A stretch of 27,639 nt of DNA from Chara braunii (taxonomy: Eukaryota > Streptophyta > Charophyceae > Charales > Characeae). Positions within the stretch are counted from its first letter, which is position 1, and every line of letters starts with the position of its first letter. Shown here piece by piece: positions 1 to 10,664 of the stretch. The notes under the pieces are model-generated. The model made no database searches. It was not told where the DNA came from and saw only the letters and a program-made list of their open reading frames with translations. A program made the translations under genes and the position numbers. The stretch covers positions 142,917-170,555 of the forward strand of contig BFEA01000986.1 in assembly GCA_003427395.1 (NCBI GenBank). Direction: 5' to 3'.

Positions 1-109
1 ATGACCCAGACCCCACCATCTCATGATTGTATGTGTGTGGAGTGATGCCATGTAGGTCAGTCTATGTGAGTCAGTTCGTTATCAGACTTCCGCTGCATAA
101 ATTCTCATC

Positions 110-1530
110 CTATATTGGTTGATCTTTGGTTCTGCCCATACTCATTGAAGTATGTAACATGACTGCTTCAGGTTCCAAAGTGGTGGTGGCCCCGGACGGG
201 CAGTACTCAACAGAGTGCTGCCCTGCACATCTGAGGCAAACACCAGCATCCTTCCTCTTTTGCCACAACCCATCTGAGATGCACAAATCCCTCCATGGGA
301 GGGTGAAAGGATCCATGGGCCTTGATGGCGCTCAACAATTTCTGAGCCAAAGTCAGCTGGTCTGGGAAGCCTCCTGCACGTTGACCAGCTGAGGGAGTCA
401 ATCCTCTCTGGTCAAAGCCTGCAGAGTCTTCCGCAGACTCGACCACGTGCCACCTCCCTTTGCTCTTCCTCTGACTCTGAGAAGGGGAGGTGCTTCCCGC
501 CTGGGAAGTGGACTGGATTTGGAGTTTGGCCTCCGGATCCAAGGCTGCTCTGCCAAAGGCCCTCCAGTCCTTGTGACCTGCAGTAAACAGGGTCTGTGCA
601 TAGGTTATCGGAGTAGCCTGGATAAACAATTGCAATTTCTTCTGGTCAGACATTGAGGTTAAGTCTTTCCCAAACTGCGTAGAGCTTGGAGAGGGATCCC
701 TGCCACTGTGACTGGCCTATCCTCACAAGCTCTGCAACAGCTTTCTTGGCTCTCTCTAGATTGGCGAACCTCTCCTCCAGACCCTTAAATATGTGGTCCA
801 ATCCTACTGTAACAGCCCAGTTGGCCAGCTGTTTCTGGGCCTTATTGGCCTCAGAAGTAGCCTACTGAAGTGCAGGCCCTCCCAAACGGGCCACAATGGA
901 TTGCACCTTGGTAACCTCTGGGCAAGTGAGTTCCTTGAGGTACCATCTCATCAAGGCAGTCCAATCTGCTACATCCACTTTGGGGTTATTCCCGGCGAAT
1001 GTTTCAGGTTGGACTGTCTTGGGACGCCTCGATTTCTTCTGGCCTAGGCCTGCAGTCACTTTAGCCTCAGAAGTCACAGGGTGCCCTGCCACAATTTGCA
1101 GGGACTGCACCTTTGGAGGTGTAGCTGGTCTGCTCTTGGGGCTACTGGCTTGGGATGATGCAGCAGCAGAGGACCTTGCATGTGAATGGGGTGTAGCAGT
1201 AGGAGTAGCGGGAGTAGGAGTAGTGAGAGTAGGAGTAGGGAGGAAACATAGATTAACAATTGCCACAAAACGATCAAAGGAATCTGCAAGGGAGGAGAGT
1301 TTGGTTTCGATGATGGACAGTCTGTCCACCATCGAAGTCAAACTTTCATCCCAGGAGGTGTGTTCTTCCCTCCTCACTTCCTTGGATTGTCTCGACCTTC
1401 CTTCGTTCTGCTTCTCCATCTGCTCCAACTGCAACCGAGCTGCCTCTACAACCTTACCTACTTCTCCAATATTGAGCTCAGTGCCGGGCAACTTGCAATT
1501 TCCTGCACTGACTGAACTCACTTCCCCCAT
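110..1530 (-). pseudogene. Ty3/gypsy-type gag polyprotein remnant (element B)
   Basis: This is the decayed capsid/nucleocapsid gene of an LTR retrotransposon, whose product would package element RNA. It starts at the ATG at 1530, followed by about 220 clean codons: a charged coiled-coil-like N-terminus, a Thr/Pro/Ala-rich linker, and a capsid-like start with the motif DVADWTALMRWYL. A stop at 862-864 interrupts it, after which the same frame continues to about 655. A one-base shift moves the reading to the frame starting MSDQKKLQLF (653 to about 316). A second shift leads to a zinc knuckle, CLRC..H....C, at 200-238, with three residues before the His instead of the usual four. At least one stop and two frameshifts make it a pseudogene. 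Protease and polymerase would lie left of the window. Gag identity rests on the capsid-like segment followed by the zinc knuckle and on the LTR/PBS upstream; the exact clade is not established. Confidence 0.72.
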
Positions 1531-3132
1531 TCTAGAAGAATCTTTTCACACAACAAGATAACCGCGAAAGTGTTCAAAGGCTGAAGACCATTCACTAGTC
1601 TACTCAGATATGGAATGTGGTGTTGATTCCCAACCCGAACAAGTTAACAGACTTGACAAGCTCACTGGAATGACACTGACCACCAAGACTGGCCAATAAC
1701 GTTGTACTTCAAATGGCAGTCTTAATTGATCTGTGACCTCCTGCTGATGGGGTCACTTACCAATTCCCAACTCTGCGTAGGACTGTTTTCAGGCGCAGGG
1801 ACTGACAACAGTGACTGACACCCAATCGCACATGGACCCAACCTTGATCAGCGAATATCTTCTCACAGTCAATTATTTATTTGTTAGAAAAAAACAAATA
1901 AAATAAAACTGGAATGCTCAGATTACCGTTCACACTCAGAACCCAATTAGAGTCAAACTGTGTTGTTTAATCATTTAACGGTATGGGGAATATGGCAGGC
2001 TAGCGCCAAATGTCAAGAGATAGTATGAGAGGTTGTGGGCTCAGCCCAACAACCAAAACTGTCAACGAATTACTTTAACTAAGCCCAAAACCGAATCAGA
2101 AACACAAATTTTTCTTTTCTGATCAGGCTCACAACAGAGTCTTCCCACAACCGTCAGCATTTCACAGCAAGGGAGAGATATACTTGATTTATGCAATCAA
2201 GAGAAAAATAAAAATAAAAATAAAAATAAAATAGGAGTGGACTTCAGAAACTGCAAATGCAGTCTGCATTCGTTGCTCTAATCAAGATTGGAATATGCCA
2301 TTCGACAAAGGACCTTAGATCTGACGCAGGCAGAAGTCAACATTAACGGACTGACACTTTTCTGACTGCATATAGTAGTTGCCAACAGACAGGAGTGACT
2401 GACAGACCAAAACAGGCGGCTGAAACAGACATGGTTTACGGCAGGCACTTGCAGTACTGGCAGGCAATTACATCAAGCCAGGGTAGGTCAAAGCAATTCC
2501 ATTATAAGATTAAAAGAAACTTAGAGATGGGTCAGAAACAGCCAAAACGTTAACTGCCGACCGATCTGATCTAGACTGCAAATGGACTGACGAATGACAG
2601 ATGCTGACAGACACAGACAGGGTCTGACGTCGGGCCAGGAAATATACGGAACAGACTCACTTGAACAAAACCTGATTGAAGATATCCAAGCGGTTAACCA
2701 TTGACCGCCAATCTGCAGCGAAATATTGTAGAACCAGGCTGACACTGACATCGGACATGCAGTGAAGATTCCCACAGTCTTCCAATCAAGTAACTCATAG
2801 AAGTTACTGCAGCAGCGGCCCAGACGGTCGAACCCACCGTCAACAGGAAGGGCTGTAACTTGAGGGTCACAAGGCCCTCAGGTCAACCAGTCGGGTTGAT
2901 GCGGCGTTCAACTCCACTCTCGCCGGCTGAAACTTCCAAAAGAACGTTTCACCACTCCGCATCTCTTTTTTTTTTTTTTTTTTGATAGCGGTAATTCTCC
3001 CCTTGCACACTACCTTCCACCACCTCTCACCAACGACGTCCGTTGAAGAAAGCGGACAACAAGTTTCTACTCCAACCGCCGCTCAGAAAGGAGGTTGCCA
3101 CTCAATTGCTCACCAGTTGCACACGGTCGCAA
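1531..3132 (-). other. Long non-coding leader between PBS and gag
   Basis: There is no convincing coding sequence in these 1.6 kb. The stretch lies between the primer-binding site at 3133-3143 and the gag start at 1530, so it would be the untranslated leader of element B. It holds an (AAAAT)n run at about 2202-2234 and a poly-T tract (poly-A on the minus strand) at about 2964-2983. The leader is unusually long, so part of it may be a later insertion. Confidence 0.45.
2202..2234. repeat. (AAAAT)n microsatellite
   Basis: About six consecutive AAAAT units, read directly from the sequence. Confidence 0.85.
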
Positions 3133-3143
3133 CTCCGATACCA
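3133..3143 (-). other. Primer-binding site, tRNA-iMet type (degenerate)
   Basis: On the minus strand this reads TGGTATCGGAG, one mismatch from TGGTATCAGAG, the complement of the 3' end of plant initiator tRNA-Met. It lies two bases after an LTR-like end (ACA at 3146-3148). It would prime minus-strand DNA synthesis of element B. Confidence 0.6.
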
Positions 3144-4063
3144 ACTGTTATGTACCCGATTGAACTTCAATCCACAACGAATTCACACGTTCCCATACAC
3201 GCATGCAATTGCAGAGTAGACTCGAAGGAGGCAAATCCACACAAAAGCGGAGAGAAGATATGCACAGCGGAAGCTTAAAATGCATAGAGAATTGAAAAAC
3301 GAATTTAAATTCTGCAATCTCTGGTCCTCCTCCAATCAATCCAGAGTACTTGTTCCAAGAATCACAACCGTGTTTACAACAACCCCGAACAACCAGAAAC
3401 AAGTGTTCAGCGCAGTATGCAGGAGTCTTCTTCTTCCTCCTTGCCACCTCATACCCTGGCTATGGCTGCCGTAGCAGCAGTAACCCCACGGCTATCACAA
3501 CGTGCCAATCTGAACCAGCAACCCTAATGATAACAGCGCCAGCTCAGCACCCGCACGGAAGTGCAGCGCTGGAAGTCCTGATGAAGAAGGAGACACCCGA
3601 TCCAGCACTTCGAAGAAGACAAAAGCTCCTCGAGAGGAGGACAGCAGATATGGCTGCCAAGTGGAAGATGGCAGCACCCAAACCCAACAACACAGTCCTG
3701 TGGAAGCTCTCATGCAGAGCTGCGAAATAGCAGCAGTGCGATCTTCAACTTCGTTTCCCAACCCCAGCTATGGCTGGGCTTCGAGGAAGAAGATGTCCTC
3801 GCCCAAAATAGAGCAGCAGCGCTCCAGCAACGGACGGGCAGAGTTTCCCCAGCCAACAAAACGTGAAAAGACCCGAACTAATTTTCCTGCCCACTACTTC
3901 TACACTCCGCTAGACCTCCGAAGGCCTCCCCAAAGCAACAACCCAAGACCTATCTGTATCTAGATGGGAACAGGGGAAAAGGGGGCCTAGGCCTATGACA
4001 AGGCAAAAGAAAAAGGGCGAATGGCCTAGGACTACCAAACAGAGACTACTAGTGACAGGCGCA

Positions 4064-4137
4064 GGGATCAAGTCCCATAGGACTCAGAACTAACAAACAA
4101 AACACATACAAATCACAGGTCACGGGATCAAGTCCCG
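4064..4137. repeat. 60-bp direct duplication carrying GGGATCAAGTCCC hairpins
   Basis: GGGATCAAGTCCC occurs at 4064-4076 and 4124-4136, 60 bases apart. Similar sequence follows each copy (catagGACTCAgAACtaacaAAC versus gcaaGGCTCAaAACaagAAAAC). Each copy can fold as GGGA-5 nt-TCCC; the second extends to CGGGA/TCCCG. Confidence 0.7.
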
Positions 4138-4220
4138 CAAGGCTCAAAACAAGAAAACATACTACAAAGCTGAACACTGAGCCCCACTGGGAAACTGCAA
4201 TTTATTGCATATGAGCCCTC

Positions 4221-4238
4221 ACATCCTCATCCTCATCC

Positions 4239-4307
<69 letters not shown>
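4221..4307. repeat. (TCATCC)n then (TC)n microsatellite
   Basis: A short run of TCATCC hexamers leads into about 33 uninterrupted TC dinucleotides from 4242. It lies inside the proposed LTR, where it reads as a GA tract on the element's sense strand. Confidence 0.95.
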
Positions 4308-4309
<2 letters not shown>

Positions 4310-4922
4310 CCTTGTCTTCCCTCTGCACACCCGAAGACCACCCCTGCGCCTTGCTGCACTCCAAGCCCAGCCAGCTATGGAAGCTGGGCTATGGCGCTGC
4401 CCTCAGCAGCGCCCTTCTTCCCACACGACCACACGTGCGCAGCACCTTGCCCCTAGCGCTAGCAGCAGCATGCGAGTGTTCGCTCCAATAGCGCTGCCGC
4501 AAACTGGCAAGTGCCTGAATGCGCCTCCAGGCAGCGAGCTATTTCCTCTATGGAAAGAGTCTGCCTGGCCTTCGTCCTGGCTGGGCTGGGCCTGCGCCCA
4601 GAAGCTTCCGGTAGGCCCCAGGTTGCTGGGAGTCTGCAGATGCTGTTGGGCCTGCTTCAGTTGCTCCCCCCAACTGTATGTGTATGCTGCTGCGAATGTG
4701 GCCCAGGGCCTGCACTTCAGAAAAGGCCAAAAAGGTCGTGGAAAATCTTTGCTGCTCGGGTCCTGGGTTCCCTCAACCAACTGACATGACACAACTGCCT
4801 GAAACCCCAAATATGAAATTGACAGCATTGGCCCCTCGTGCTTTGTTGGGCCCGCCTTCACTTAGGGCGGGCACACTTGCATCATGGGCCCCTTAGGCCT
4901 TCCAAGGAGCCTTATCCTCACA

Positions 4923-4941
4923 TTCCCTCCTCCTTTACTTT
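4923..4941 (-). other. Polypurine tract of a retrotransposon
   Basis: The minus strand reads AAAGTAAAGGAGGAGGGAA, with only one pyrimidine in 19 bases, and is followed directly by TGTGAGG. This is the expected layout of a plus-strand primer site next to a 3' LTR, and it lies just downstream of the integrase remnant. Confidence 0.6.
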
Positions 4942-5009
4942 GATAGTCCTCTGAGAAGTCCCTTAATCTGCAGGCAGCTTTCCCTTGAGTGTTTTTTCGT
5001 AGCCTGCAA

Positions 5010-6135
5010 TCACTTGGGGCGCTGTTCGCTAGAGCTCTTCTCTAGTAAACCACCGATCTTCACTGGGATCAATATGGTGTCTGAATCTGACACGGTATTG
5101 CATCCTTGGCTTTGGAGGTTGGCCTCTGTCGGGAAATTAGGCACTGGCATCACCCGATGCTCCACAATATATCGATGTCGACTTCGCCATCCATGGTTGG
5201 GAGCAGCATTGATCGTCTGGAGGGAAACTGTGCAGTTTCTGTGGAAGGTGCCAGCTTTGAGGCGTGGAAGACTGGATGTGTGCGTAGGTGCAAATGACGT
5301 GGGAAGGTCCATCTATCTGATCCCCCACTATGTCTAGGACCTCCCAGGGACCAAAATACTGCGACAGTAGTTTTCGGGAAATTCCCAACTCTTGACCCAG
5401 TTCAGATGATTTAACACAGACTTTGTCCTTTACCTGAAAGTTAGAAGGCCATTTGTGTTTGTTCTCGGATGCAATCATAGCATCCTGAGACTTCCTAATG
5501 TGTTCAACGGCCTGTTGTAGCATCTGTTCGTACTTGACAACAAATTCTATGCTGCCATGTGCTGCAGTTGGCTGATTCTCAAGCAGTAGGAAATCAAGGG
5601 CGAATCTGGGCTTCCAACCAAGATGCAGTTGGTTGGGAGTCATGCCAGTAGCACAACGTTGTTGTACAGGCTGGCGATGAGTGGTAATTTCTCGTCCCAG
5701 TCATCCTGGCTTGGCTTGATGTAATGCCGAAGCAAGTGATGCACTACTCGGTTCATCTTTTCCGCCTGTCCATTTGACTCAGGGTGATTCCCTGATGTCA
5801 TTTGCAGTCAGGTGCCCATTTATTGAGCCGTGCTCTGCCACAGTTCGCTGGTAAAGCGGACGCCCCTGTCACTAATGATGGACTTGGGTAACCCAAAGTC
5901 CCATACCCAGTTATCCATAAACAGCCTGATAACATAGTCAGTTTTTTGTTGTTTCCGGCATGGCGATCAGTCTACCGTACTTAGTAAATCGGTCCACTAT
6001 GATGAAGATGTGTCTTTTACCGTTCTTGCTGGTCACAAGAGTATCGATGAAGTCCATGGACACACTTTGACCAGGACCGTCAGGAATAAGCAAGGGCTTG
6101 ATAAGCCCAAGCGGAGCCTGAGTCCTAGGTTTGTC
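5010..6135 (-). pseudogene. Integrase core and C-terminal remnant (Ty3/gypsy)
   Basis: This is the remainder of a retrotransposon integrase, which would insert element DNA into the chromosome. It continues the zinc-binding region of the neighbouring entry after a TGA at 6133-6135, where an Arg codon would be expected. The catalytic triad is visible but split over frames: first Asp in DFID (6052-6054), followed by VDRFTKYGR; second Asp in SDRGVRF (5868-5870); Glu in NGQAEKMNR (5760-5762). The second Asp and Glu are 35 residues apart, the canonical D,D35E spacing, with two stops between them. The C-terminal part (5643-5137) is open and has the GPY/F-like motif FGPWEVLDIVGD. A further frame (about 5312-5010) carries a tail with YIVEHRV, possibly the start of a chromodomain, but too little remains to call it. 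Confidence 0.85.
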
Positions 6136-6996
6136 TCATTGGCAAACTTGGCAAGTTTCAATGTACTTTTTCGCATCTTGCATCATAGACGGCCACCAAA
6201 ATTTCTGCACTAGGTTAGCTGATGTCTTTTTATAGCCAAAATGACCAGTTACATCATGACACTCACCTAAAAATAAACTACGCAAAGACTCCTTATCTGG
6301 AACACACAATCTTTTATTCCCAGCCTTTTCAAGGAACAACAAGCCATTGACCACCGTAAATTCGTAAGAAGTTACTTTATCTTTCGCTTCTAACTTACGG
6401 ATGATTTCCAACATAAATGCGTCTTGTCGATAGGCTTCTACCAAAGATCGAATTCCATCGTCAAATATACCAAACTCAGTTATTAGCGCGCCCAGATAAT
6501 CTGCCCTATGCGATAGTGCATCAGCCACCTTATTGTATTCTCCCTTTAGAGGGTCAAGTTTGAAGTCATACATATCTATGGCTTCAATCCACCTCTTTAG
6601 GGCATCTGAGAGTACTCGCTGTGTCTTGATCCAGCGCAAGGTCTCATGGTCAGATCTCACCTAGAAGAATCTGCCTAGGAGGTAGTGCCTCCAATGGACT
6701 AGCGCTCTATACAAGGCATGGAGCTCTAGTTCGTACGTGGACTTAGCTAGTTTTTGAGATGGCATCTTCTTGCTCATGTATACGATGGGCCTCAACTTTT
6801 TCCCCTCCTTTTGCGCAAGGACCTCGCCTATGTCATATTGGATGGCGTCTGGCAAACAAAACGGTCTGCAGCTGCCGGCCGTTTTTGCACCTCCGAGATG
6901 CTGCTTCCTTTTTGCCTGCTGCAGGTCCGTAGCGCCCGTAATAATGGCGGGCGGGTCTTCTACAATACTTTCCTGAAAGGGAAAGTACAGCGCCAT
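6136..6996 (-). pseudogene. RNase H plus integrase zinc-binding remnant, fused to a short N-terminal ORF
   Basis: The ORF starts at the ATG at 6996, 57 bases after a primer-binding-site-like sequence. Its first 43 residues are not RNase H and could be the N-terminus of another Gag. From residue 44 it is RNase H of the Ty3/gypsy type: Asp50 in PDAIQYDIG, Glu91 in YELELHAL, then a stop at 6661-6663, then SDHETLRW and VADALSHR with the later acidic residues. The integrase H2C2 zinc finger follows (HDVTGH ... CQVC), ending at a TGA at 6133-6135. Normally gag, protease and reverse transcriptase, about 3-4 kb, lie between the primer site and RNase H; here they are absent. One internal stop and the missing polymerase make this non-functional. 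Confidence 0.85.
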
Positions 6997-7052
6997 CCGC
7001 TACAGGATAGACGGATCACCAGGGTGGGTAAGCGGGATCAAGGATCGATCCC

Positions 7053-7064
7053 GCTCTGATAACA
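7053..7064 (-). other. Primer-binding site, tRNA-iMet type
   Basis: The minus strand reads TGTTATCAGAGC, one mismatch from the iMet primer-site sequence TGGTATCAGAGC. Similarity to the tRNA complement appears to continue in the following TCGATCCT. It sits one base after an LTR-like ACA end at 7066-7068. Confidence 0.6.
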
Positions 7065-7065
7065 A

Positions 7066-7519
7066 TGTGGCGGACCCATCGGGTGTGGTGCTCCGCCTGG
7101 GATAGAGATGGAGATGGAGGTTGAAGGTGGAACAAAATGCCACAGCACAGCTCCCACGCAAGACTCCAACGCACGTACTCCAAACTGTGTGAATGTAGAA
7201 TGATCCCAAGTACAAACTCTGGCTGGGGTATACCCCAGCGGAGTGACTGGACTGGACTAGACTGGCTGGTACCGACAGAGGTACCGCCCTGGACTGCGCT
7301 ACCCCGAATACAACACAGGCTTGTGAGAACAGGCCAAGGGGCTGGTCTCACAGGCCAACCAGAGGTCCGCTACATGTTTGGTGCTTCGCATGAGGTGTGG
7401 GGCAGTCATAAGGCTTGGGCGTTGGACGATAGACGACCCAAGGTCATGTGGGCGCACCGAGAAGGCTGTGTGGCGACATAGGGACGTACGCTGGATGATG
7501 AGAGCTCGCTGATGTAACA
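7066..7519 (-). mobile_element. Possible short LTR
   Basis: On the minus strand the segment runs from TGTTACATCAGCG at 7519 to GGGTCCGCCACA at 7066, where it meets the primer-binding site. TGT...ACA termini and the adjacent PBS suggest a 5' LTR of about 454 bp. No partner LTR is in the window, and it does not match the LTR at 3146-4922. The right boundary is a guess based on the terminal TGT. Confidence 0.35.
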
Positions 7520-8588
7520 TTTAAGCCAATGTGGAACTGCATTTAACTGTTTGTCGTGTCGAGGCAAAGACCGGTCATCAGAAATGCACGTCAGGTTGCC
7601 GGTGAGAAATTTGTGATTGGGGGCGGCATTATGAGGTGCGTTGGTCTCTTCATTATCTACCCTCTTCATTACTTCTTACCGTGAGGAAGTGAGTTCTGTC
7701 TTGAGAGTCCTCTCAATGTGAGGTGTCGCGAGCCCTCAATCTTGAGAGTCGACATTCTTCCTGGGCAGCAAGCTGGTGGGAGACGGGTGAAGCCTCTGAA
7801 GGGCCCTGGACGAAGCACTTGGGTCACAGTCACCATGCCAACCCGCTGGGACTAGTACACGCATGCTTTGCCGCAAGTCCTTGGTTATGATGTTGCGCAA
7901 TAGAGGTCATGTTGGGCATGCCAGCGCTTTAAGAGACGCTTACCAGATCGTCTATAAACATTTCTGGAGGGTTCAGGTTGAACCCTGGTCGTCCTGTCTG
8001 CGACGTTAAATAATTCTTGAGGATCTTGGGGGTTGTACTTAAATTGCCTCTTGATCAGCCAGATCAATCGGATGTAAGGCTAGTTGCATGCGAGGGTAAA
8101 CAAGGCGCAGGGCTGGCAGGTTTAGCATAGACTTGGGGCAGAGGGGTGGGCCGGATTGCACACCTTTAGACACGCTGTTCAACCTGATGCGCAGGACGTC
8201 GACACAAGAGACTACTCAAGAGGGATACAGGGGGAGGGGGGGATTCTGGCAACTGTTCGCTGTGGTACTAATTAGATAAATTGCCATCTAGCATGCATCT
8301 CCACAAATAATTTATTTTTATTTTTGATTATTTAGTTGTACGGACTTGGTGATAACTAACAGATAGTTGGAGATAGGATAGACCAATCCTTGCTGCATTG
8401 CATTCTGTTTTAGAGTAATCTAAAAATAGAACTAGAATTACCTTTAGGACCTGACATTGATTGATGGTTACCACTTAACTACTTCTCTCCAGGCTGACCG
8501 AATTAATTGACTATTATACTCGGTTGGGTGTCATGCTGAGGTAGGATTCAGTGTGGATTCTAGTTTAGATCACACACCACTGTAGCTC
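7520..8588. other. No recognisable gene; presumed flank or leader of the plus-strand element
   Basis: I recognise nothing coding here. A 60-codon minus-strand frame at 7885-8067 has no family I know. From about 8270 the sequence becomes AT-rich (an A/T block near 8305-8340), which would suit the untranslated leader of the gag beginning at 8589. No clear primer-binding site or LTR edge was found on the plus strand. Confidence 0.4.
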
Positions 8589-10467
8589 ATGAGTGAAGCA
8601 ATTTGTAGTGAGGAGGAGGAACGATTAGTGGAAGATTTAAGAGTGACCCGCAGAACTGCTCTAAGTCGACCGATCACTTTCCAGGAGTTAGGTCCAGGAG
8701 AGGAAAGGAGGCTGTGGAGGGAAGCCAGGGAGAGGATGGCATTACAAACGTCTAGGGTAGCAGCAGCCAGCATATAGGCCGCAATGGCTACCGCCTCTAC
8801 CATGTCACAGGCCTTGTCCCAGGCCTCTTCGCCAGGAATTAGTCAGGGGGTTTCTTAGGGTTTCGTTAGTCAGTCTGTTGGTTCGCAAGTCAGGCAACAA
8901 TCTCCTCTCACACTAGAGGATTATGAGATCCTCCAGGCAGAAACTCTTCATAATGAACTACAACAGCAGTTGAGGGATGCAGCAGAGAGAAGGCAAGGGG
9001 CGATATTGAGAAAAGATAGATTAGGAACTAGGAGGCAGGAGTTAGGGAAGTTAGAAGCACTAGATGAGTCAACACTGAATCCTGCAATGCAGGCGTTGCG
9101 TCGCTCGCTCCTTTGCGCGGCAGAAACGCAGGTTGTCTAGTAGGAAGTGCTGGTTGAACTAGTGGTCGGTCAGAACCGAATTCTGGTTGCTCTGCAGGCT
9201 CCTCGTCCCATGATGAGGCAGCCTCAATATTATGTAGCTCCCCTTTCGATTGTGGGTCCCACAGTCACATCATCGCCACTAGGGCCCTCTTTCTCTCCTA
9301 TGTTTGGCATCTCTCCTTCAGGTGGTTTAACAACAATTAGTGGTCCGGTTCTCGGTACTTCTCCCGTATCATTCATGACGGTGGCAGCTACAGTACCATC
9401 GTCGGGATAGGCTCAGGTTAGCATGCAACAACCTGTCTCAGTGGCTATGCAGTCACTGCAGCAATCACCTGGGCAAATCCAACCTATGCAGTGGATGCCC
9501 AAAATTTCCTTGCCGAGGCCTAAACCTTTCTGGCGACAAGAAAAAGGATGAGGACCTGGACACCTGGGTGAGAACTGTGCCTACCTATGTGAGGCACAAG
9601 CTCACGAAGCCAGAGCAGGAAGTTATAGTCGATGCCCTCTTTCTAGAGGTTCGGCAACACAATGGTTAAATGGCATAGTGCAGAAAGAGGGTTACGGTCG
9701 AATGATGCCTGGGCCCAGGCCAAACGTTAGAGGACTTCGCACAGATTGTGTACAACAGGTGGCATGACCCTCAAGGGGCTCAGAAGGCCACCGACTCAAT
9801 AAACAGTCTCGGTTCCAAACGGTGTCGGACTGTGCGGGAAGTCACAAACGCCGTAGAACGTCTGATCGTAGTGTCTGGTGTACGTTATGACCCGCAGGTA
9901 CTCCTCGCAACTTATCTGAAATGTCTGCCCACAAATGTCAAGAATAAGCTGGTAGACGAGGCCAACATTGATGTCCATAACTTCGCTACTTTCAACAAGA
10001 AAGCCTTAGATATAGAGGCTAGGAAAAAGAAATTTCCCCAAGATTGGAGGAAGAAGGGCAATCTCATGTTCGTCGACCATGATGGTTAGGCAACTGAGAT
10101 TGACGACTTCCCTGCCTATGGGGAAGACGCAGAGCAGGATGGGGCTAGCGAGACTTCGGATGGGGGAGTCGTAGCTCCAATCAAAGAAAAGGCTAGGGGG
10201 ATCGGGAAGCAAAAGGTAGGCCGGTCCAAGGGTCAGGGCGACCAAGGAACACCCGCATGGGTAAGACTTGGTTTTGATTACGAGGTATCGAGGGACCAAG
10301 TTGCTAGGGGTACCTGTCTGAACTGTGGCAACTATGGCCACACGTCCAGAACATGCCGAGGCAGAAAGGTCACAGCGAAGGTAGCCTCTCCAACAGTGGT
10401 GGGCTTATATTCGAACCCTGGTGGTGCTTCTGCGAGCACTTCGCAGGGAAACACCTCAGACCAGTAG
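8589..10467 (+). pseudogene. Ty3/gypsy-type gag remnant (plus-strand element)
   Basis: This is the decayed Gag of a second LTR retrotransposon. The first 62 codons (8589-8777) are Glu/Arg-rich and probably helical; a TAG follows, with further stops near 8857 and 9139. A Pro/Gln/Ser-rich middle follows (9147-9410 open). A frame break occurs in the capsid region; the downstream capsid part is open from 9748 (YNRWHDPQGAQKATDSI, VREVTNAVERL). It has one TAG at 10087-10089 and then continues in the same frame to 10467. A canonical CX2CX4HX4C zinc knuckle (CLNCGNYGHTSRTC) is at 10315-10356. The order of coiled coil, capsid and zinc knuckle, with protease next, supports the call. Multiple stops rule out function. 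Confidence 0.82.
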
Positions 10468-10664
10468 GAGTGTTAGCCGCTCTTACTCGTGGTGAAGCGG
10501 TAACGTTGCCTTCACCACTTTAGGCGTTGGACAAGGCTATTGACCCATTTATCGCCCCGCAGACACATTCAAACCCACCGATGCTTTGTTTGAGAGATGT
10601 GTTTGCGTCCTTAGAAGAGTTACAAACTGAGTGGTCAGGAAAGGACCCCTGAGACTCTTGGACG

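Larger units (their letters stand above)
3146..4922 (-). mobile_element. LTR of a Ty3/gypsy element, apparently shared by two tandem elements
   Basis: On the minus strand the segment begins TGTGAGGATAAGG at 4922, immediately after a polypurine tract, and ends CATAACA at 3146, immediately before a primer-binding site. It therefore has TGT...ACA termini and the correct signals on both sides. Inside it are a long GA/CT microsatellite, an AATAAA on the minus strand near 4203-4208, and a 60-bp duplication with small hairpins. Open frames of 100-150 codons on both strands look like chance frames. Integrase lies upstream and gag downstream, so this LTR would be the 3' LTR of one element and the 5' LTR of the next. 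No second copy is in the window, so the boundaries rest on signals and not on an LTR-LTR alignment. Confidence 0.55.

Noticed and set aside
896-1561. 221-codon plus-strand frame opposite gag
   Set aside because: It is antisense to the well-supported gag frame and contains no motif.
1994-2010. TTTGGCGCTAGCCTGCC on the minus strand as a primer-binding site
   Set aside because: It follows a TGACA and begins TGG after two bases, but I cannot match it to a tRNA 3' end, and the site at 3133-3143 with LTR and polypurine tract is a better fit.
4377-4861. Overlapping 130-150-codon frames on both strands
   Set aside because: They lie inside the proposed LTR, have no recognisable domain, and are open on both strands because of GC-rich composition.
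5010-5200. Chromodomain at the integrase C-terminus
   Set aside because: Only a short YIVEHRV-like start is visible before the frame breaks; not enough to call a domain.
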